A stretch of DNA of 64,000 bases, from the NCBI GenBank assembly GCA_947493575.1, contig CANLRQ010000004.1:1-64000 (forward strand), read 5' to 3'. Below are positions 36,543 to 46,715 of the stretch, in pieces; position 1 is the stretch's first letter, and the number at the start of each line of letters is the position of its first letter. Made by a program: the position numbers and the translations under genes. The notes under the pieces are model-generated. The model made no database searches. It saw nothing but the letters and a program-made list of their open reading frames with translations, and had not been told where the DNA came from. This stretch comes from an uncultured Marinomonas sp. (GTDB taxonomy: Bacteria > Pseudomonadota > Gammaproteobacteria > Pseudomonadales > Marinomonadaceae).

Positions 36543-37688
36543 ATGGAATCCTCATTAGAGAATGTAGACCTTGTTTGGGTAGAAGAAAATTCAGAGTTAA
36601 AAACTTGGTGTGATTATTGGGCTGAATTGCCTGTGATCGCAGTAGATACTGAATTTATTCGACGTACTACCTATTTTCCCATTGCTGGATTAATTCAAGT
36701 CAGTGAAGGTAATAAGGCCGTTTTGATTGACCCTTTAGCCATTACAGATTGGGTACCGTTTTCAGAATTAATGGAAAACCAAAAGGTTATGAAGGTGTTC
36801 CATGCTTGTTCTGAAGACCTAGATGTCTTTGAGCAGTTAATCGGAGTATTACCAACACCATTTTTTGATACTCAAATTGGTGAAGCCTATGCAGGTGCCC
36901 AATGGTCTTTAAGTTATGTGAAGCTAATTCATGCTTATACGGGCATTGAAGTTGCGAAAGATGAAACGCGTTCAGATTGGATAAAGCGCCCTTTAACGGA
37001 AGCACAAAAACGTTATGCAGCACTGGATGTGGTTTATCTTGCACAAGTGTATCCATTGCAAAGAAAAATCTTACAAGAAAAAGGCGTCCTTGAATGGGCT
37101 CTTGAAGACTGCGATGCATTAAAAGAGCAATATCGTATTAATACCACACCAGAATTGAATTGGAGTGGTATAAAGTCTGCATGGCGTTTACCTGCATCGA
37201 GTTTAACTTTGTTGCGCTTGCTGTTTATTTGGCGTGATGAGCAAGCTAGATCGGAAAATATACCCAAAGGTCAGGTTTTAAAAGACCGTACCTTATGGAG
37301 CCTGGCGAAGTTTTTACCAGAAAGTCATGTGGCAATTTCCAAAGCAGAAGAAATTACACACAAGCAACAACGTTTGTATGGTGATGTGATTTTAGAAAAA
37401 GTATCTATTGTGAAGCAATTGTCTGAAGATGAGTTAGTTGATTTGCTTCCAATGCCACTGCCATCAAGTGCAGGCGATTTAACCAAGTCTATTAAGGCAT
37501 TTATTAGATCTAAAGCTGAAGAGCTGAAAGTTGCTCCAGAGGCGATGTTGAAGAGAAAGTTGCTAGATCCAATTGTGTATCATTTATTTAATGGTGTGCC
37601 TTTAGTTGAAGACTCCATTTCTATGACGGGTTGGCGTAAAGATATTATTATCACGCCAATTCTTGAAAAGTTTGGTAAAAATGAATAA
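36543..37688 (+). CDS. rnd: Ribonuclease D
   Basis: The 381-residue DEDD exonuclease trims the 3' end of tRNA and other small RNA precursors. Exo motifs are 'VIAVDTEFIRRTTY' (DxE), 'VFHACSEDLDVF', and 'KRYAALDVVYLAQVY' (YxxxD). Two HRDC domains follow: 'TLLRLLFIWRDEQARSENIP' near 220-300 and a second near 310-375. I chose ATG at 36543, just after the recR TAG; an in-frame ATG seven codons earlier lies in recR. It heads the rnd-ycgL-ycgN set, a conserved cluster. Confidence 0.92.
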   Translation: MESSLENVDLVWVEENSELKTWCDYWAELPVIAVDTEFIRRTTYFPIAGLIQVSEGNKAVLIDPLAITDWVPFSELMENQKVMKVFHACSEDLDVFEQLIGVLPTPFFDTQIGEAYAGAQWSLSYVKLIHAYTGIEVAKDETRSDWIKRPLTEAQKRYAALDVVYLAQVYPLQRKILQEKGVLEWALEDCDALKEQYRINTTPELNWSGIKSAWRLPASSLTLLRLLFIWRDEQARSENIPKGQVLKDRTLWSLAKFLPESHVAISKAEEITHKQQRLYGDVILEKVSIVKQLSEDELVDLLPMPLPSSAGDLTKSIKAFIRSKAEELKVAPEAMLKRKLLDPIVYHLFNGVPLVEDSISMTGWRKDIIITPILEKFGKNE

Positions 37689-37703
37689 CCCTAAGAGAAT
37701 TTA

Positions 37704-38003
37704 ATGAGCACAATGAACCACTTAATTATTGAAATTTTTCGCTCCTCTCGTAATAGCGATATGTATTTGTATGTAAAAAAAGCGGATGGTTTAAAGGTCG
37801 TGCCAGAAGCTTTAATGGATCGTTTTGGAAAAGGCGTGAGTGTGATGACAATGCTTTTAAAGAAAGAGCAAAAGTTAGCCCGCGCAGACGCTGAAAAGGT
37901 AATAGAAGGAATTGAGTCAAAGGGCTTTTATTTGCAATTACCCGCTGCAAAAGAAGACTATTTGCTTGATTTGTATAAAACCCCAACGGAAGCGGTATAT
38001 TAA
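37704..38003 (+). CDS. ycgL: YcgL domain protein
   Basis: The 99-residue protein matches YcgL (DUF709): '[20 protein letters not shown]', '[20 protein letters not shown]', '[20 protein letters not shown]' and 'LQLP'. Function is unknown. Its stop overlaps the ycgN start by one base (TAATG), so they are coupled. The pair follows rnd in many gammaproteobacteria, which suggests an RNA-related role (inference). Confidence 0.9.
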   Translation: MSTMNHLIIEIFRSSRNSDMYLYVKKADGLKVVPEALMDRFGKGVSVMTMLLKKEQKLARADAEKVIEGIESKGFYLQLPAAKEDYLLDLYKTPTEAVY

Positions 38004-38482
38004 TGATTGCTAAGCGTTATGAGCCTTTTTGGAAAACAACTAAGTTGGAAGAAATGAGCCCAGATGAATGGGAGTCGATCTGCGATGGTTGTGGTAAGTG
38101 TTGTTTGCAAAAAATAGAAGACATCGATACGCAGGAAATATTTTTTACAAGTTTGTCCTGTGCCCAATTAAATACAAAAACTTGTCAATGCCGTGTTTAT
38201 GAAACTCGTCAAGAAGTGGTACCGAACTGCATTACATTAACACCAGATAGCATTGATCAATTTAAATGGTTGCCAGATTCTTGTAGCTATCGAGTTTTGC
38301 AATCAACTGGTGAGTTGCCTAATTGGCACCCTCTTGTTGTAGGCAGCCAAAAAGAAATGATCCTTCAGGGCCTTACCGTGGCCAAGTACGCTGAAAATGA
38401 AACAAGGGTTGCTGAAGAAGATTGGGATTTACATGTTATTCGCTGGGTTCATGGTCTTCCTGAGTCTTATCAAGTTGATTGA
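38003..38482 (+). CDS. ycgN: YcgN family cysteine-cluster protein
   Basis: The 159-residue protein belongs to UPF0260/YkgJ-type cysteine-cluster proteins. The N-terminal cluster is 'ICDGCGKCCLQKIED', with further cysteines in 'LSCAQLNTKTCQCRVYETRQ' and 'VVPNCITLTPDSI'. The spacing suggests binding of zinc or an iron-sulfur cluster. The C-terminal 'VIRWVHGLPESYQVD' fits the family. It is coupled to ycgL by a one-base overlap. Confidence 0.9.
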   Translation: MIAKRYEPFWKTTKLEEMSPDEWESICDGCGKCCLQKIEDIDTQEIFFTSLSCAQLNTKTCQCRVYETRQEVVPNCITLTPDSIDQFKWLPDSCSYRVLQSTGELPNWHPLVVGSQKEMILQGLTVAKYAENETRVAEEDWDLHVIRWVHGLPESYQVD

Positions 38483-38593
38483 ATCTTGTGTTGTATAGGC
38501 TGTATTGCGTAAAACGTATGGTGTAAAAATAAGAAGTCTTGAGCAAACTTAGGGCGTAAATTGGTAATATCGAACCTGATGGAGTAGATTTTT

Positions 38594-40483
38594 GTGTGTG
38601 TCAGATTGGTCTTGAAATGCTTCGCCCTAATTAGTGCGCTTTTTTTTAGTGTTTCTCTTTATGCGGAAACGCAATTTAGGGTGATTGTTGATGCTTCGGG
38701 AAGTATGGTGATCAGTGACCCGGATAAGTTGACTTCTGAATCCTTACGCTTGATTGCCGATCTCTCTCAACAAAAGGGCGCGTCACTTGGTGTTTGGTTA
38801 TTTGGGGAAGAACCTAGAGTGCTTCTACCTGAGGCAAAGGTCACTCCTGAACACCGCCAAAGACTGGCTTCCTACGTTGATTCTTATATTACTTCTGATG
38901 TGAAAACGGATCTTGAGGCCATTCTTGAGTTGCTGTTGCAAGATGAACTTGTTGGGCAAGATTACCTGCAAAAGCACTGGATTTTAGTAACAGATGGAAT
39001 GGTTGATATTAGCTTAAATAATACAATCAACAACGCTTCTAGGGAGAGGATTAAAGGCGAGTTATTAGATCAGCTAGTTAAAAGAGGTATACATCTTCAT
39101 ACTATCTCTATGACAGGCTATACAGATAAAGCATTACTAAAAGCCTTATCAAGTAAAACAAATGCAACCCATACTGAAATTGCTTTACCTGAAGAGCTGC
39201 TACCTACCTTTAATAAAATATTTTCTCTGACTTCTTCCTCTGATCAAATTCCATTTGAAGATAATGCATTTTTTATTGATGAAAGTGTTGATGAATTTAC
39301 CTTGTTGGCTTTTCATGAGCTTGATGGCTCGATACGTTTGCTTGATGCAAAAGGCGCTAGAGTTGGGTTATCTAGTTCTTCTCAATCATCAAACATAAAT
39401 AGTGACTATTATTCTTTGATTACTGTATTGGATCCAATGGCTGGAACTTGGCGATTAGAAGGTGCTGATGTCGCTAATAGTAAGTTAAGAGTTGTGACTA
39501 ATTTAAGTGCTCAGGCTGAGCCTTTGCCTATAGTGGTCTTTCAGGAAGAGCCTTTTTCTTCCAGTCTTGGGTTGTATCAAGAAGGAAAGGCGATTCAAGC
39601 TCAAGCTTTTTTGGATGTGGTCCAAGTAAGTCAGTCTCTGAATAAAAAGAATGGTGAGTTTTCTGATCTTATTACTCATTTCGATGACATCGTTATTCAA
39701 GATTTTCAGTATAAGAGTGAATTTGATGGAGTTTCAGTCGATGGGGCTTATGAGTTGGTCAGTTTTATTGATGGTGGCAGCTTTACCCGTGAGGTTATTC
39801 AGCATATATCTGTTGTGAGCCCCATAGAGCTTGAATTGAAGGTCAGTGGTTTGGGGGTAATGAGTTATTTGGCAACGCCATCTAATTCGAGACTGGATGT
39901 TTTACGCAGTCGTTTAACCTTGGAGATCACGTCATCAGAAGGTGTGGTTCAAGAGGAAGAGTTGCGCCTTACAGAACTGGGTTATTGGGAGAAAGTCGAC
40001 CTTGATCCTGAGGCAATTTTTTCTATTCGAATGAGGTTGGACGCAATAACTCAAGCCGGAGTCAGTTTTACCTATTGGTCTAATTATTGGGATGTAGATC
40101 GAACTCAACCAGTAACTGCAATTGTTGAGCGTTTAGATGTCTTAGGGAATAAAGTTTCTGTAGCAGAGTTTGAGTTAGATAGTCAGGAGGTTGTGTCTGT
40201 TTTTACGCCTTCTTCTTTAGAGATTAATGAAGTAATTGAGAGTGATGAGTCAGTTGTTGAAGAGTCTTCTGTTTCGGCTGAGGTCACTGATCAAATCGCT
40301 GAAATAACAGCAGGAAGAGTGTTTAAAGAGATTTCGGAGTGGCAGGAAGAGGCTGAAGTAAGTGCAGATACTGGGCTTTATGTTGCGATTGGTGTTGGTG
40401 GTATTTTTGTGTTGATGATTGGGTATTTTTTATATCGTCGTACTAGGCACGCTAACCTTGAAGAGCCGAATGAAAAGTATTAA
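38594..40483 (+). CDS. VWA-domain membrane-anchored protein (TIGR03503-like)
   Basis: The 629-residue protein starts with a signal peptide (FALISALFFSVSLYAET). A von Willebrand A domain follows at about 26-215, with metal site 'VIVDASGSMVIS' and 'HWILVTDGMVDI'. The middle is beta-rich and the region around 540-590 is acidic. A single membrane helix, 'GLYVAIGVGGIFVLMIGYFL', lies near 594-615, followed by a basic tail. The topology is periplasmic VWA with a cytoplasmic tail. The layout resembles the TIGR03503 family known from Vibrio and relatives, function unknown. The start is GTG with GGAG nine bases upstream. Confidence 0.75.
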   Translation: MCVRLVLKCFALISALFFSVSLYAETQFRVIVDASGSMVISDPDKLTSESLRLIADLSQQKGASLGVWLFGEEPRVLLPEAKVTPEHRQRLASYVDSYITSDVKTDLEAILELLLQDELVGQDYLQKHWILVTDGMVDISLNNTINNASRERIKGELLDQLVKRGIHLHTISMTGYTDKALLKALSSKTNATHTEIALPEELLPTFNKIFSLTSSSDQIPFEDNAFFIDESVDEFTLLAFHELDGSIRLLDAKGARVGLSSSSQSSNINSDYYSLITVLDPMAGTWRLEGADVANSKLRVVTNLSAQAEPLPIVVFQEEPFSSSLGLYQEGKAIQAQAFLDVVQVSQSLNKKNGEFSDLITHFDDIVIQDFQYKSEFDGVSVDGAYELVSFIDGGSFTREVIQHISVVSPIELELKVSGLGVMSYLATPSNSRLDVLRSRLTLEITSSEGVVQEEELRLTELGYWEKVDLDPEAIFSIRMRLDAITQAGVSFTYWSNYWDVDRTQPVTAIVERLDVLGNKVSVAEFELDSQEVVSVFTPSSLEINEVIESDESVVEESSVSAEVTDQIAEITAGRVFKEISEWQEEAEVSADTGLYVAIGVGGIFVLMIGYFLYRRTRHANLEEPNEKY

Positions 40484-40528
40484 TTAGATCGTATTTTATG
40501 GTCTATATAGAATGATATGTGAATTTGT

Positions 40529-41311
40529 ATGTGTGAATTATTAGGAATGAGTGCGAATGTCCCAACGGATATTTGCTTTAGTTTTGCAGGGTTGATGGCA
40601 AGAGGGGGGCGTACTGGGCCTCATAAAGATGGTTGGGGTGTGGCTATGTATCGTCATGGTCAGGTGTGGTCAATTCATGACCCTCGGCCAAGTGCTGACT
40701 CTGATATGGCAGATGTCATTAGCCGAACTTCTTTAAAGTGTGATGTGGTAATCAGTCATATTCGACAAGCCAATGTGGGTGATGTTTGTTTACCTAATAC
40801 TCATCCTTTTTCTAGGCAGTTATGGGGTAAGACGTGGAGTTATGCTCATAATGGCCAGTTGGAAAATTCTGAGTCTTTGAGTGTTAGCCGCTTTATTTCT
40901 ATTGGTACCACGGATTCTGAAAGATCTTTTTGTTGGATTCTTGAAAGTTTATTTGATGAGTTTGGCGATGTGATGCCCGATGAGAATAGACTATCTAAAG
41001 CCCTATGTCGGTTGGCAAGGCATTTAAAATCCATGGGGGTTTTTAATATGATGCTGTCTGAAGGGGATTTCTTGTTTTGTTATTGTAGTACAAAATTGCA
41101 TTGGATTACTCGACGAGCACCCTTTAAAAAAGCGACGCTTTCAGATGAAGACATTACCATTAATTTTTCTGAAGTAACGACTGATAAGGATGTAGTGACA
41201 GTGATTGCAACTCAGCCTTTAACGACCAATGAAACTTGGGAGCAAATGCAAGAAGGGCAGTTTATAGGTTTCCGTGCAGGCGAAGTGATTTATAAGTCTT
41301 TGCATCAATAG
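40529..41311 (+). CDS. Class II glutamine amidotransferase, YafJ-like
   Basis: The 260-residue protein starts 'MCELLGMSANVPTDICFSF', where Cys2 is the N-terminal nucleophile. Further Ntn motifs are 'GRTGPHKDGWGVAMYRHGQ', 'VVISHIRQANVGD', 'NTHPF' and 'WSYAHNGQLEN'. Length and order match YafJ, a stand-alone glutaminase-type domain with no synthase domain and no assigned substrate. It follows the VWA gene by 45 bases on the same strand. A bidirectional terminator lies beyond it. Confidence 0.88.
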   Translation: MCELLGMSANVPTDICFSFAGLMARGGRTGPHKDGWGVAMYRHGQVWSIHDPRPSADSDMADVISRTSLKCDVVISHIRQANVGDVCLPNTHPFSRQLWGKTWSYAHNGQLENSESLSVSRFISIGTTDSERSFCWILESLFDEFGDVMPDENRLSKALCRLARHLKSMGVFNMMLSEGDFLFCYCSTKLHWITRRAPFKKATLSDEDITINFSEVTTDKDVVTVIATQPLTTNETWEQMQEGQFIGFRAGEVIYKSLHQ

Positions 41312-41348
41312 AGTTATTTTTACTAAGCTGTATTTTATCTATCGATAA

Positions 41349-41483
41349 GATGTTTACTATTACACTTGCTAATACTTTATTAAAAACAGACTCAAAACAC
41401 GCACTTATAATTCATAAACTAACTCATAAATTCTGCCTTTTTACCTCGTTTTATCATCGCTCATGACTTCGTACAAAGATCTC
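41349..41483. repeat. Family A element, about 135 bp
   Basis: The right end 'catcgctcatgacttcgtacaaagatctc' ends at 41483. The interior holds 'acttgctaatactttattaaaaacagactcaaaac' and 'cttataattcataaact', as in the 22560 copy. The left terminus is degraded (GATGTTTACTATT). It fills the convergent space between the amidotransferase and cysK. Confidence 0.75.
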
Positions 41484-41494
41484 AACGTGAACAT

Positions 41495-41526
41495 AAAAAT
41501 GGCCTAGTATTGTCTAGGCCATTTTT
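41495..41526. terminator. Bidirectional terminator between amidotransferase and cysK
   Basis: AAAAATGGCCTAG (41495-41507) pairs perfectly with CTAGGCCATTTTT (41514-41526) over a six-base loop. A-tract and T-tract flanks let it serve both converging genes. Confidence 0.85.
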
Positions 41527-41606
41527 TGTGCTCAGTATTAGCTAGGAAGGAGAAGAAGGGATGGGGATAAACCTAACTACCTAATAAAGTAATAAAGATA
41601 AAAAAC

Positions 41607-42572
41607 TTACTGAACTGTTTCGTTCTCAGAAAATTCACCTTCAAATAGGGCTGTAGATAAATACCTTTCACCTGAATCTGGTAGAACAACAACAATCTTT
41701 TTATCGGCAAATTCTTCTGATTGAGACAGCTTTTCAGCCGCAGCAACCGCTGCACCACAAGAAATACCGCAAAGTATGCCTTCTTCACGCATCAAGCGTT
41801 TGGCCATCGCTATAGACTCTTCATTAGTCACTTGTTCAACGCGGTCAACCATATCAAGATCAAGGTTTTTTGGAATGAAACCAGCGCCTATGCCTTGGAT
41901 CTTATGAGGAGATGGCGTTAAGTCTTCTTGATTAAGGGCTTGTGTAATAACAGGTGATGCAGTTGGTTCGACGGCAACACTTAAAATGGCTTTGTTTTCA
42001 ACATTTTTTATATAACGGCTAACACCGGTAATTGTGCCACCTGTTCCTACACCAGCGACAAAAATATCAATTTCACCATTGGTATCTTTCCAAATTTCAG
42101 GTCCAGTTGTTTTCTCGTGAATTTCTGGGTTAGCTGGGTTTTCAAATTGCTGTAAAAGAATAAAGTTCGAATCTTCAGCAATTTCTTTGGCTTTTTCAAT
42201 TGCGCCTTTCATGCCTTTTGCTGGCTCAGTTAAGACGATGTTAGCGCCTAATGCTTTCATGACTTGGCGTCTTTCTAAACTCATGCTTGCTGGCATAGTT
42301 AAAGTGATTGGATAGCCGCGAGCTGCTGCAACAAAGCACAATGCAATGCCAGTGTTACCACTAGTAGGTTCAACTAAAGACTTTCCTTCTGTTAAAACAC
42401 CTTTTTTTTCTGCATCCCATATCATATTGGCACCAATACGGCACTTCACAGAAAAGGCAGGATTTCTAGATTCAACTTTTGCCCAGATATTTCCATTACC
42501 AATTCGGTTTAATCGAACGAGTGGGGTGTTGCCAATGGTTAGAGAATTATCTTCAAAAATATTATGTGACAT
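41607..42572 (-). CDS. cysK: Cysteine synthase A (O-acetylserine sulfhydrylase)
   Basis: The 321-residue PLP enzyme makes cysteine from O-acetylserine and sulfide. The PLP lysine is in '[16 protein letters not shown]', the substrate loop is '[11 protein letters not shown]', and the phosphate loop is '[18 protein letters not shown]'. '[11 protein letters not shown]' is also conserved. Length and the 'FSVKCR' form indicate CysK rather than CysM. I chose ATG at 42572, preceded by AAGGAA; an in-frame ATG seven codons upstream lacks a site. It is monocistronic, ending at a shared terminator. Confidence 0.93.
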   Translation of the reverse strand: MSHNIFEDNSLTIGNTPLVRLNRIGNGNIWAKVESRNPAFSVKCRIGANMIWDAEKKGVLTEGKSLVEPTSGNTGIALCFVAAARGYPITLTMPASMSLERRQVMKALGANIVLTEPAKGMKGAIEKAKEIAEDSNFILLQQFENPANPEIHEKTTGPEIWKDTNGEIDIFVAGVGTGGTITGVSRYIKNVENKAILSVAVEPTASPVITQALNQEDLTPSPHKIQGIGAGFIPKNLDLDMVDRVEQVTNEESIAMAKRLMREEGILCGISCGAAVAAAEKLSQSEEFADKKIVVVLPDSGERYLSTALFEGEFSENETVQ

Positions 42573-42791
42573 AAATGTATTCCTTAGATGCATTGCATGG
42601 AAATAGGGCTATAAGTAGTAATTTTTTACAAAATAACCAGCATTTGGCCTTCAAAATGACGAGCTTAACGTCTTGTTTTTATACACTATAACCTCTTGTT
42701 AAGGTTTAGTGATAGAATTTGCAACCATATCCATATAAGAATGCTCTATAAATGACGACTTTTTATTTGTTATCAATAGGTTATTGCTTTT

Positions 42792-45700
42792 TTGAGCGTA
42801 AGTGAAACACAGGATTCCATTTTGTTAGATATTGAAATACAGACTTTAATGACACGTGACCGTCATTTTATTAAGCAAAAGCAACACACAATCGCGAAAC
42901 GCAAGAAAACGGGCGCACTTTGTGATCGTTTAGAAAAAGAACTAGAGAGAATTATTGAAAGGTCTCATTCTGCTTATACAGAAAGGCAGTCTTTAGTACC
43001 TGAAATTAAGTACGATAATGACCTGCCTGTCGCAGAACGTGCAGATGAAATTATTAAGAGTATTCAAGAAAACCAAGTGGTTATTATTGCTGGTGAAACA
43101 GGCTCTGGTAAAACCACCCAGTTACCAAAAATGTGTTTGCAAGCGGGCCTTGGTGTGTCTGGTCTCATTGGTCATACTCAGCCTCGACGGATTGCGGCTA
43201 GAAGTGTTGCCGATAGAATCAGTGATGAGCTTAATGTTAATTTAGGTGAGCAAGTTGGTTTTCAAATTCGTTTTAATGACGAAAGTGGCGATAAAACACT
43301 CATTAAATTAATGACGGATGGGATTCTACTCGCAGAAATACATCAAGATCGATTCTTACAAAAGTACGATGTGATTATTATTGATGAAGCCCATGAGCGT
43401 AGTTTAAATATCGATTTCTTATTAGGGTATTTGAGTCGCATTCTACCTTCAAGACCAGATTTAAAGGTTATTGTTACTTCCGCTACCATTGATGTAGAGC
43501 GTTTCTCAAAACATTTTAATAATGCTCCCATTATTGAGGTTTCAGGCCGTACTTTTCCTGTTGAAGTGCGTTATCAACCTTTGCTTAATAAAGATGATTC
43601 AGAAGAGCTAGATGCTGACCAGAGTATGGAACAGGGGATCTTAGATGCTGTTGAAGGATTAATCCAAGAAGAAAAAGCGTCAACCTATCGAGGGGCAGGC
43701 GACATACTGGTTTTTTTGCCGGGAGAACGAGAAATACGAGAGACGGCAGAGATCTTGCGTAGAGCTGAGCTTAGGAATACGGAGATTTTGCCTTTATATG
43801 CTCGTCTTTCTAGTAGTGAACAACAGCGCATTTTCAAGTCTCATTCTGGCCGTCGAATCGTGCTATCTACAAACGTCGCGGAAACGTCTTTGACTGTACC
43901 GGGCATACGTTATGTTATTGATCCCGGCTTGGCTCGTATGAGTCGTTACAGCGTGCGCTCTAAAGTGCAGCAATTGCCGATTGAGAAAATCAGTCAAGCA
44001 AGTGCGAATCAAAGAGCTGGGCGTTGTGGTCGTGTGGCGGAAGGTATTTGTATTCGCTTATACGATGAAGTAGATTTTGCCAATCGTAGTGAATTTACTG
44101 ACCCTGAAATTTTCCGTACCAATCTTGCCTCTGTTATTTTACAAATGGCTAACTTACAACTGGGTGAAGTCGAAAAATTCCCATTTGTAGAAATGCCCGA
44201 TCAGCGAATGATAAATGATGGTTATCAAGCCCTTGTTGAGTTAGGTGCGCTTAAAAATAGCAGATTAACACCTATCGGGCGTCAATTATCTAAGCTCCCT
44301 ATTGATCCAAAACTAGGGCGCATGCTCATTGCCGCAGCCGAAAAAAATGTACTTAAAGAAGTGGCTGTTATTGTCAGTGCCTTGTCTGTTCAAGACCCTC
44401 GTGAACGTCCTCAAGATAAGAAAACTCAATCTGATCAAGCCCATGCTCAAGATAAAGATACGGATTCAGATTTTATCGTATTGTTAAATCTTTGGGAGCG
44501 TTATGAGACCCAGAGATTAGAGTTGTCTCAAAATCATTTGCGTCAGTATTGTCGTAAGCAATTTCTGAACTTTATGCGAATGAGAGAATGGCGCGACATT
44601 CATCGTCAGATTTTATTAGCCTGTAAGACTCTAGGATTTAAAGAAGTTAATCGTGAAGAAAAGGATTATGAGTCCATTCATCGGTCACTATTAGCTGGGT
44701 TATTTACTCAGGTTGCTAATAAGCAAGATGACACAAAAGAATTCCTAGCCTGTCGTGGTAGAAAGCTGCATTTATTTCCGGGTTCGATGCTATTTAAAAA
44801 ACCACCGCAATGGGTGGTATTGTCTGAAATGGTTGAAACGTCAAAACTCTTTGGGCGAGGGGTGGCTAAAATCGACCCTCAGTGGATTGAGGAGTACGCC
44901 GAACCTTTTATGAAGCGACAGTACTTTGATCCTCATTGGGAAAAAAAACAAGGCCGTGTGGTTGCTAATGAACAAGTGTCTTTATATGGATTGATTATCA
45001 TTGCAAAGCGTCGAGTTGATTACGGTCAAAAGTTCGCTTCAGAAGCTCGTGAAATATTGATCCGATCTGGTCTGGTTGAAGGGGAAATGCGCACCCGTGC
45101 AGTCTTCTTTAATGCTAATCAGAAGTTGATAGAGCAAGTTGAAACACAAGAAGCTAAGTTAAGAACCCGAGATATTCTTGTGGATGATGAGGTCTTATTT
45201 GAATTTTATAATAGCCGTATTCCTGAAAAAGTATATAACCAGAAAGGTTTGGAATACTGGCTTAAGAAGAATCCAGATGCGTTACAACTGACTCAAGATG
45301 ATTTAATCAATCAGCACTTGGATGTGGATGCCTATGCTTTTCCTGATGACTTTAAACTGAATGATGTAAAGTTGCCTATTGATTATGCTTTTGATCCGGG
45401 GAAAGCGAAGGACGGTGCGACGTTAAAAGTGCCAGTAGGGTTGTTAAGACAATTAAATATTGATGAGTTAAGCTGGGCTGTACCTGGGTTTATTAAGGAA
45501 AAGTGTGAAGCCTATTTGCGAGCTTTACCAAAAGCGTTAAGAAGGCGTTTTGTGCCAATCCCGCAATTTGTAGATCGTATTTACTCTAACTTGTCTCAAG
45601 AAAAGGGGGATTTACTTGATCAATTAACGCTACAAATAAAAAGAGAGACGTTAATTGATATTCCTTTGACCGAATGGAATACAGAACGATTGGATCAGCA

Positions 45701-46706
45701 TTTAACACTCACAATTGAAGTGATTTCTGAGAAGGGCAAGGTTCTTGGTTCTGGAAAAAATTTAGCAAAACTTCAAGAAGAGTTTGCTAAACAAGTGGAC
45801 GAAAGCTTTGCCAAATTTGGCACTAAAGAACATGAAAAAGCAGGGCTAACTCGTTGGCCAGATCAAGATGTTCCTGAAGAAAAAAAGCTTTCGCAAGCTG
45901 GTATTAATGTGGTGGCCTATCCTGCTCTCATTTCTCAAGGAGAAACAGTCTCCATTAAAATGTTTGATGATAAATACACAGCACAAAATGAACATCGCAA
46001 AGGTGTGATTTGTTTATTAAAGTTGTATTTGCAAAAAGAAATGAAGTATTTACAAAAAAATATGCCTAATTTGCAAAAATCACTATTAATTTTTGCACCA
46101 ATTGGCAAAAAGGATGTCTTACTTAACGACTTGCTTAATGCCGTCTTGGATAAAGTGTTCTTGGATGGAATGGCTCTACCTAGATCTGAATCTGAGTTTT
46201 TGAAGCGAATTGACAGCCATAAAAACACCTTGGTAAGTGTTGCCAACACAATGGCAGTGCAATTATTTGAGGTGTTGTCTTCCTATCAAAAAGTGGCGAA
46301 ACGAATGAAAGGTAATATTCCTTTACCTTGGACTCGAATCTATGGCGATATTCAAATTCAGTTAAAGAGTCTTATTTATCCTGGCTTTATCAGTGAAACA
46401 CCGCTGTTTTGGCTTGAACAGTTTCCTCGATATTTTAAAGGTATAGAAACTCGTTTAGAGCGTTTCCAAAACCATTTATCAAAAGAGAACGCTGGAGTGA
46501 TTGAGTTAGAAACGTTATGGGAAAGATACAATAAGCAGAAGACTGCTCATTCAGCAAAAAACTTATATGACCCTGAGTTAATGAAGTATCGTTGGATGTT
46601 GGAAGAATATCGTATCTCATTGTTTGCTCAACTAGTGGGTACATTGGAGCCAATTTCAGATAAACGACTATCGAAGCAATGGAATTTGGTTAAAAAATTA
46701 GTGTAG
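42792..46706 (+). CDS. hrpA: ATP-dependent RNA helicase HrpA
   Basis: The 1304-residue DEAH-box helicase matches E. coli HrpA in size and layout. Walker A is 'IIAGETGSGKTTQLPKMCL', motif II 'IIIDEAHERSLNIDFLLGYL', motif III 'VIVTSATIDVERFS', and motif VI 'QRAGRCGRVAEGICIRLY'. The ratchet and OB-fold segments are followed by the long HrpA-specific C-terminal domain. It rescues collided or stalled ribosomes in known systems. The start at TTG (42792) leaves 18 residues before 'LMTRDRHF', the same as E. coli; a TTG at 42822 with AGGA upstream is the alternative. Nine bases separate it from mlaA. Confidence 0.93.
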   Translation: MSVSETQDSILLDIEIQTLMTRDRHFIKQKQHTIAKRKKTGALCDRLEKELERIIERSHSAYTERQSLVPEIKYDNDLPVAERADEIIKSIQENQVVIIAGETGSGKTTQLPKMCLQAGLGVSGLIGHTQPRRIAARSVADRISDELNVNLGEQVGFQIRFNDESGDKTLIKLMTDGILLAEIHQDRFLQKYDVIIIDEAHERSLNIDFLLGYLSRILPSRPDLKVIVTSATIDVERFSKHFNNAPIIEVSGRTFPVEVRYQPLLNKDDSEELDADQSMEQGILDAVEGLIQEEKASTYRGAGDILVFLPGEREIRETAEILRRAELRNTEILPLYARLSSSEQQRIFKSHSGRRIVLSTNVAETSLTVPGIRYVIDPGLARMSRYSVRSKVQQLPIEKISQASANQRAGRCGRVAEGICIRLYDEVDFANRSEFTDPEIFRTNLASVILQMANLQLGEVEKFPFVEMPDQRMINDGYQALVELGALKNSRLTPIGRQLSKLPIDPKLGRMLIAAAEKNVLKEVAVIVSALSVQDPRERPQDKKTQSDQAHAQDKDTDSDFIVLLNLWERYETQRLELSQNHLRQYCRKQFLNFMRMREWRDIHRQILLACKTLGFKEVNREEKDYESIHRSLLAGLFTQVANKQDDTKEFLACRGRKLHLFPGSMLFKKPPQWVVLSEMVETSKLFGRGVAKIDPQWIEEYAEPFMKRQYFDPHWEKKQGRVVANEQVSLYGLIIIAKRRVDYGQKFASEAREILIRSGLVEGEMRTRAVFFNANQKLIEQVETQEAKLRTRDILVDDEVLFEFYNSRIPEKVYNQKGLEYWLKKNPDALQLTQDDLINQHLDVDAYAFPDDFKLNDVKLPIDYAFDPGKAKDGATLKVPVGLLRQLNIDELSWAVPGFIKEKCEAYLRALPKALRRRFVPIPQFVDRIYSNLSQEKGDLLDQLTLQIKRETLIDIPLTEWNTERLDQHLTLTIEVISEKGKVLGSGKNLAKLQEEFAKQVDESFAKFGTKEHEKAGLTRWPDQDVPEEKKLSQAGINVVAYPALISQGETVSIKMFDDKYTAQNEHRKGVICLLKLYLQKEMKYLQKNMPNLQKSLLIFAPIGKKDVLLNDLLNAVLDKVFLDGMALPRSESEFLKRIDSHKNTLVSVANTMAVQLFEVLSSYQKVAKRMKGNIPLPWTRIYGDIQIQLKSLIYPGFISETPLFWLEQFPRYFKGIETRLERFQNHLSKENAGVIELETLWERYNKQKTAHSAKNLYDPELMKYRWMLEEYRISLFAQLVGTLEPISDKRLSKQWNLVKKLV

Positions 46707-46715
46707 AGAGGTGTT

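Noticed and set aside
38587..38602. 16-mer GATTTTTGTGTGTGTC shared with the duplicated unit at 19898
   Set aside because: It is GT-rich low complexity, there is no further similarity on either side, and it overlaps a start codon here by coincidence.
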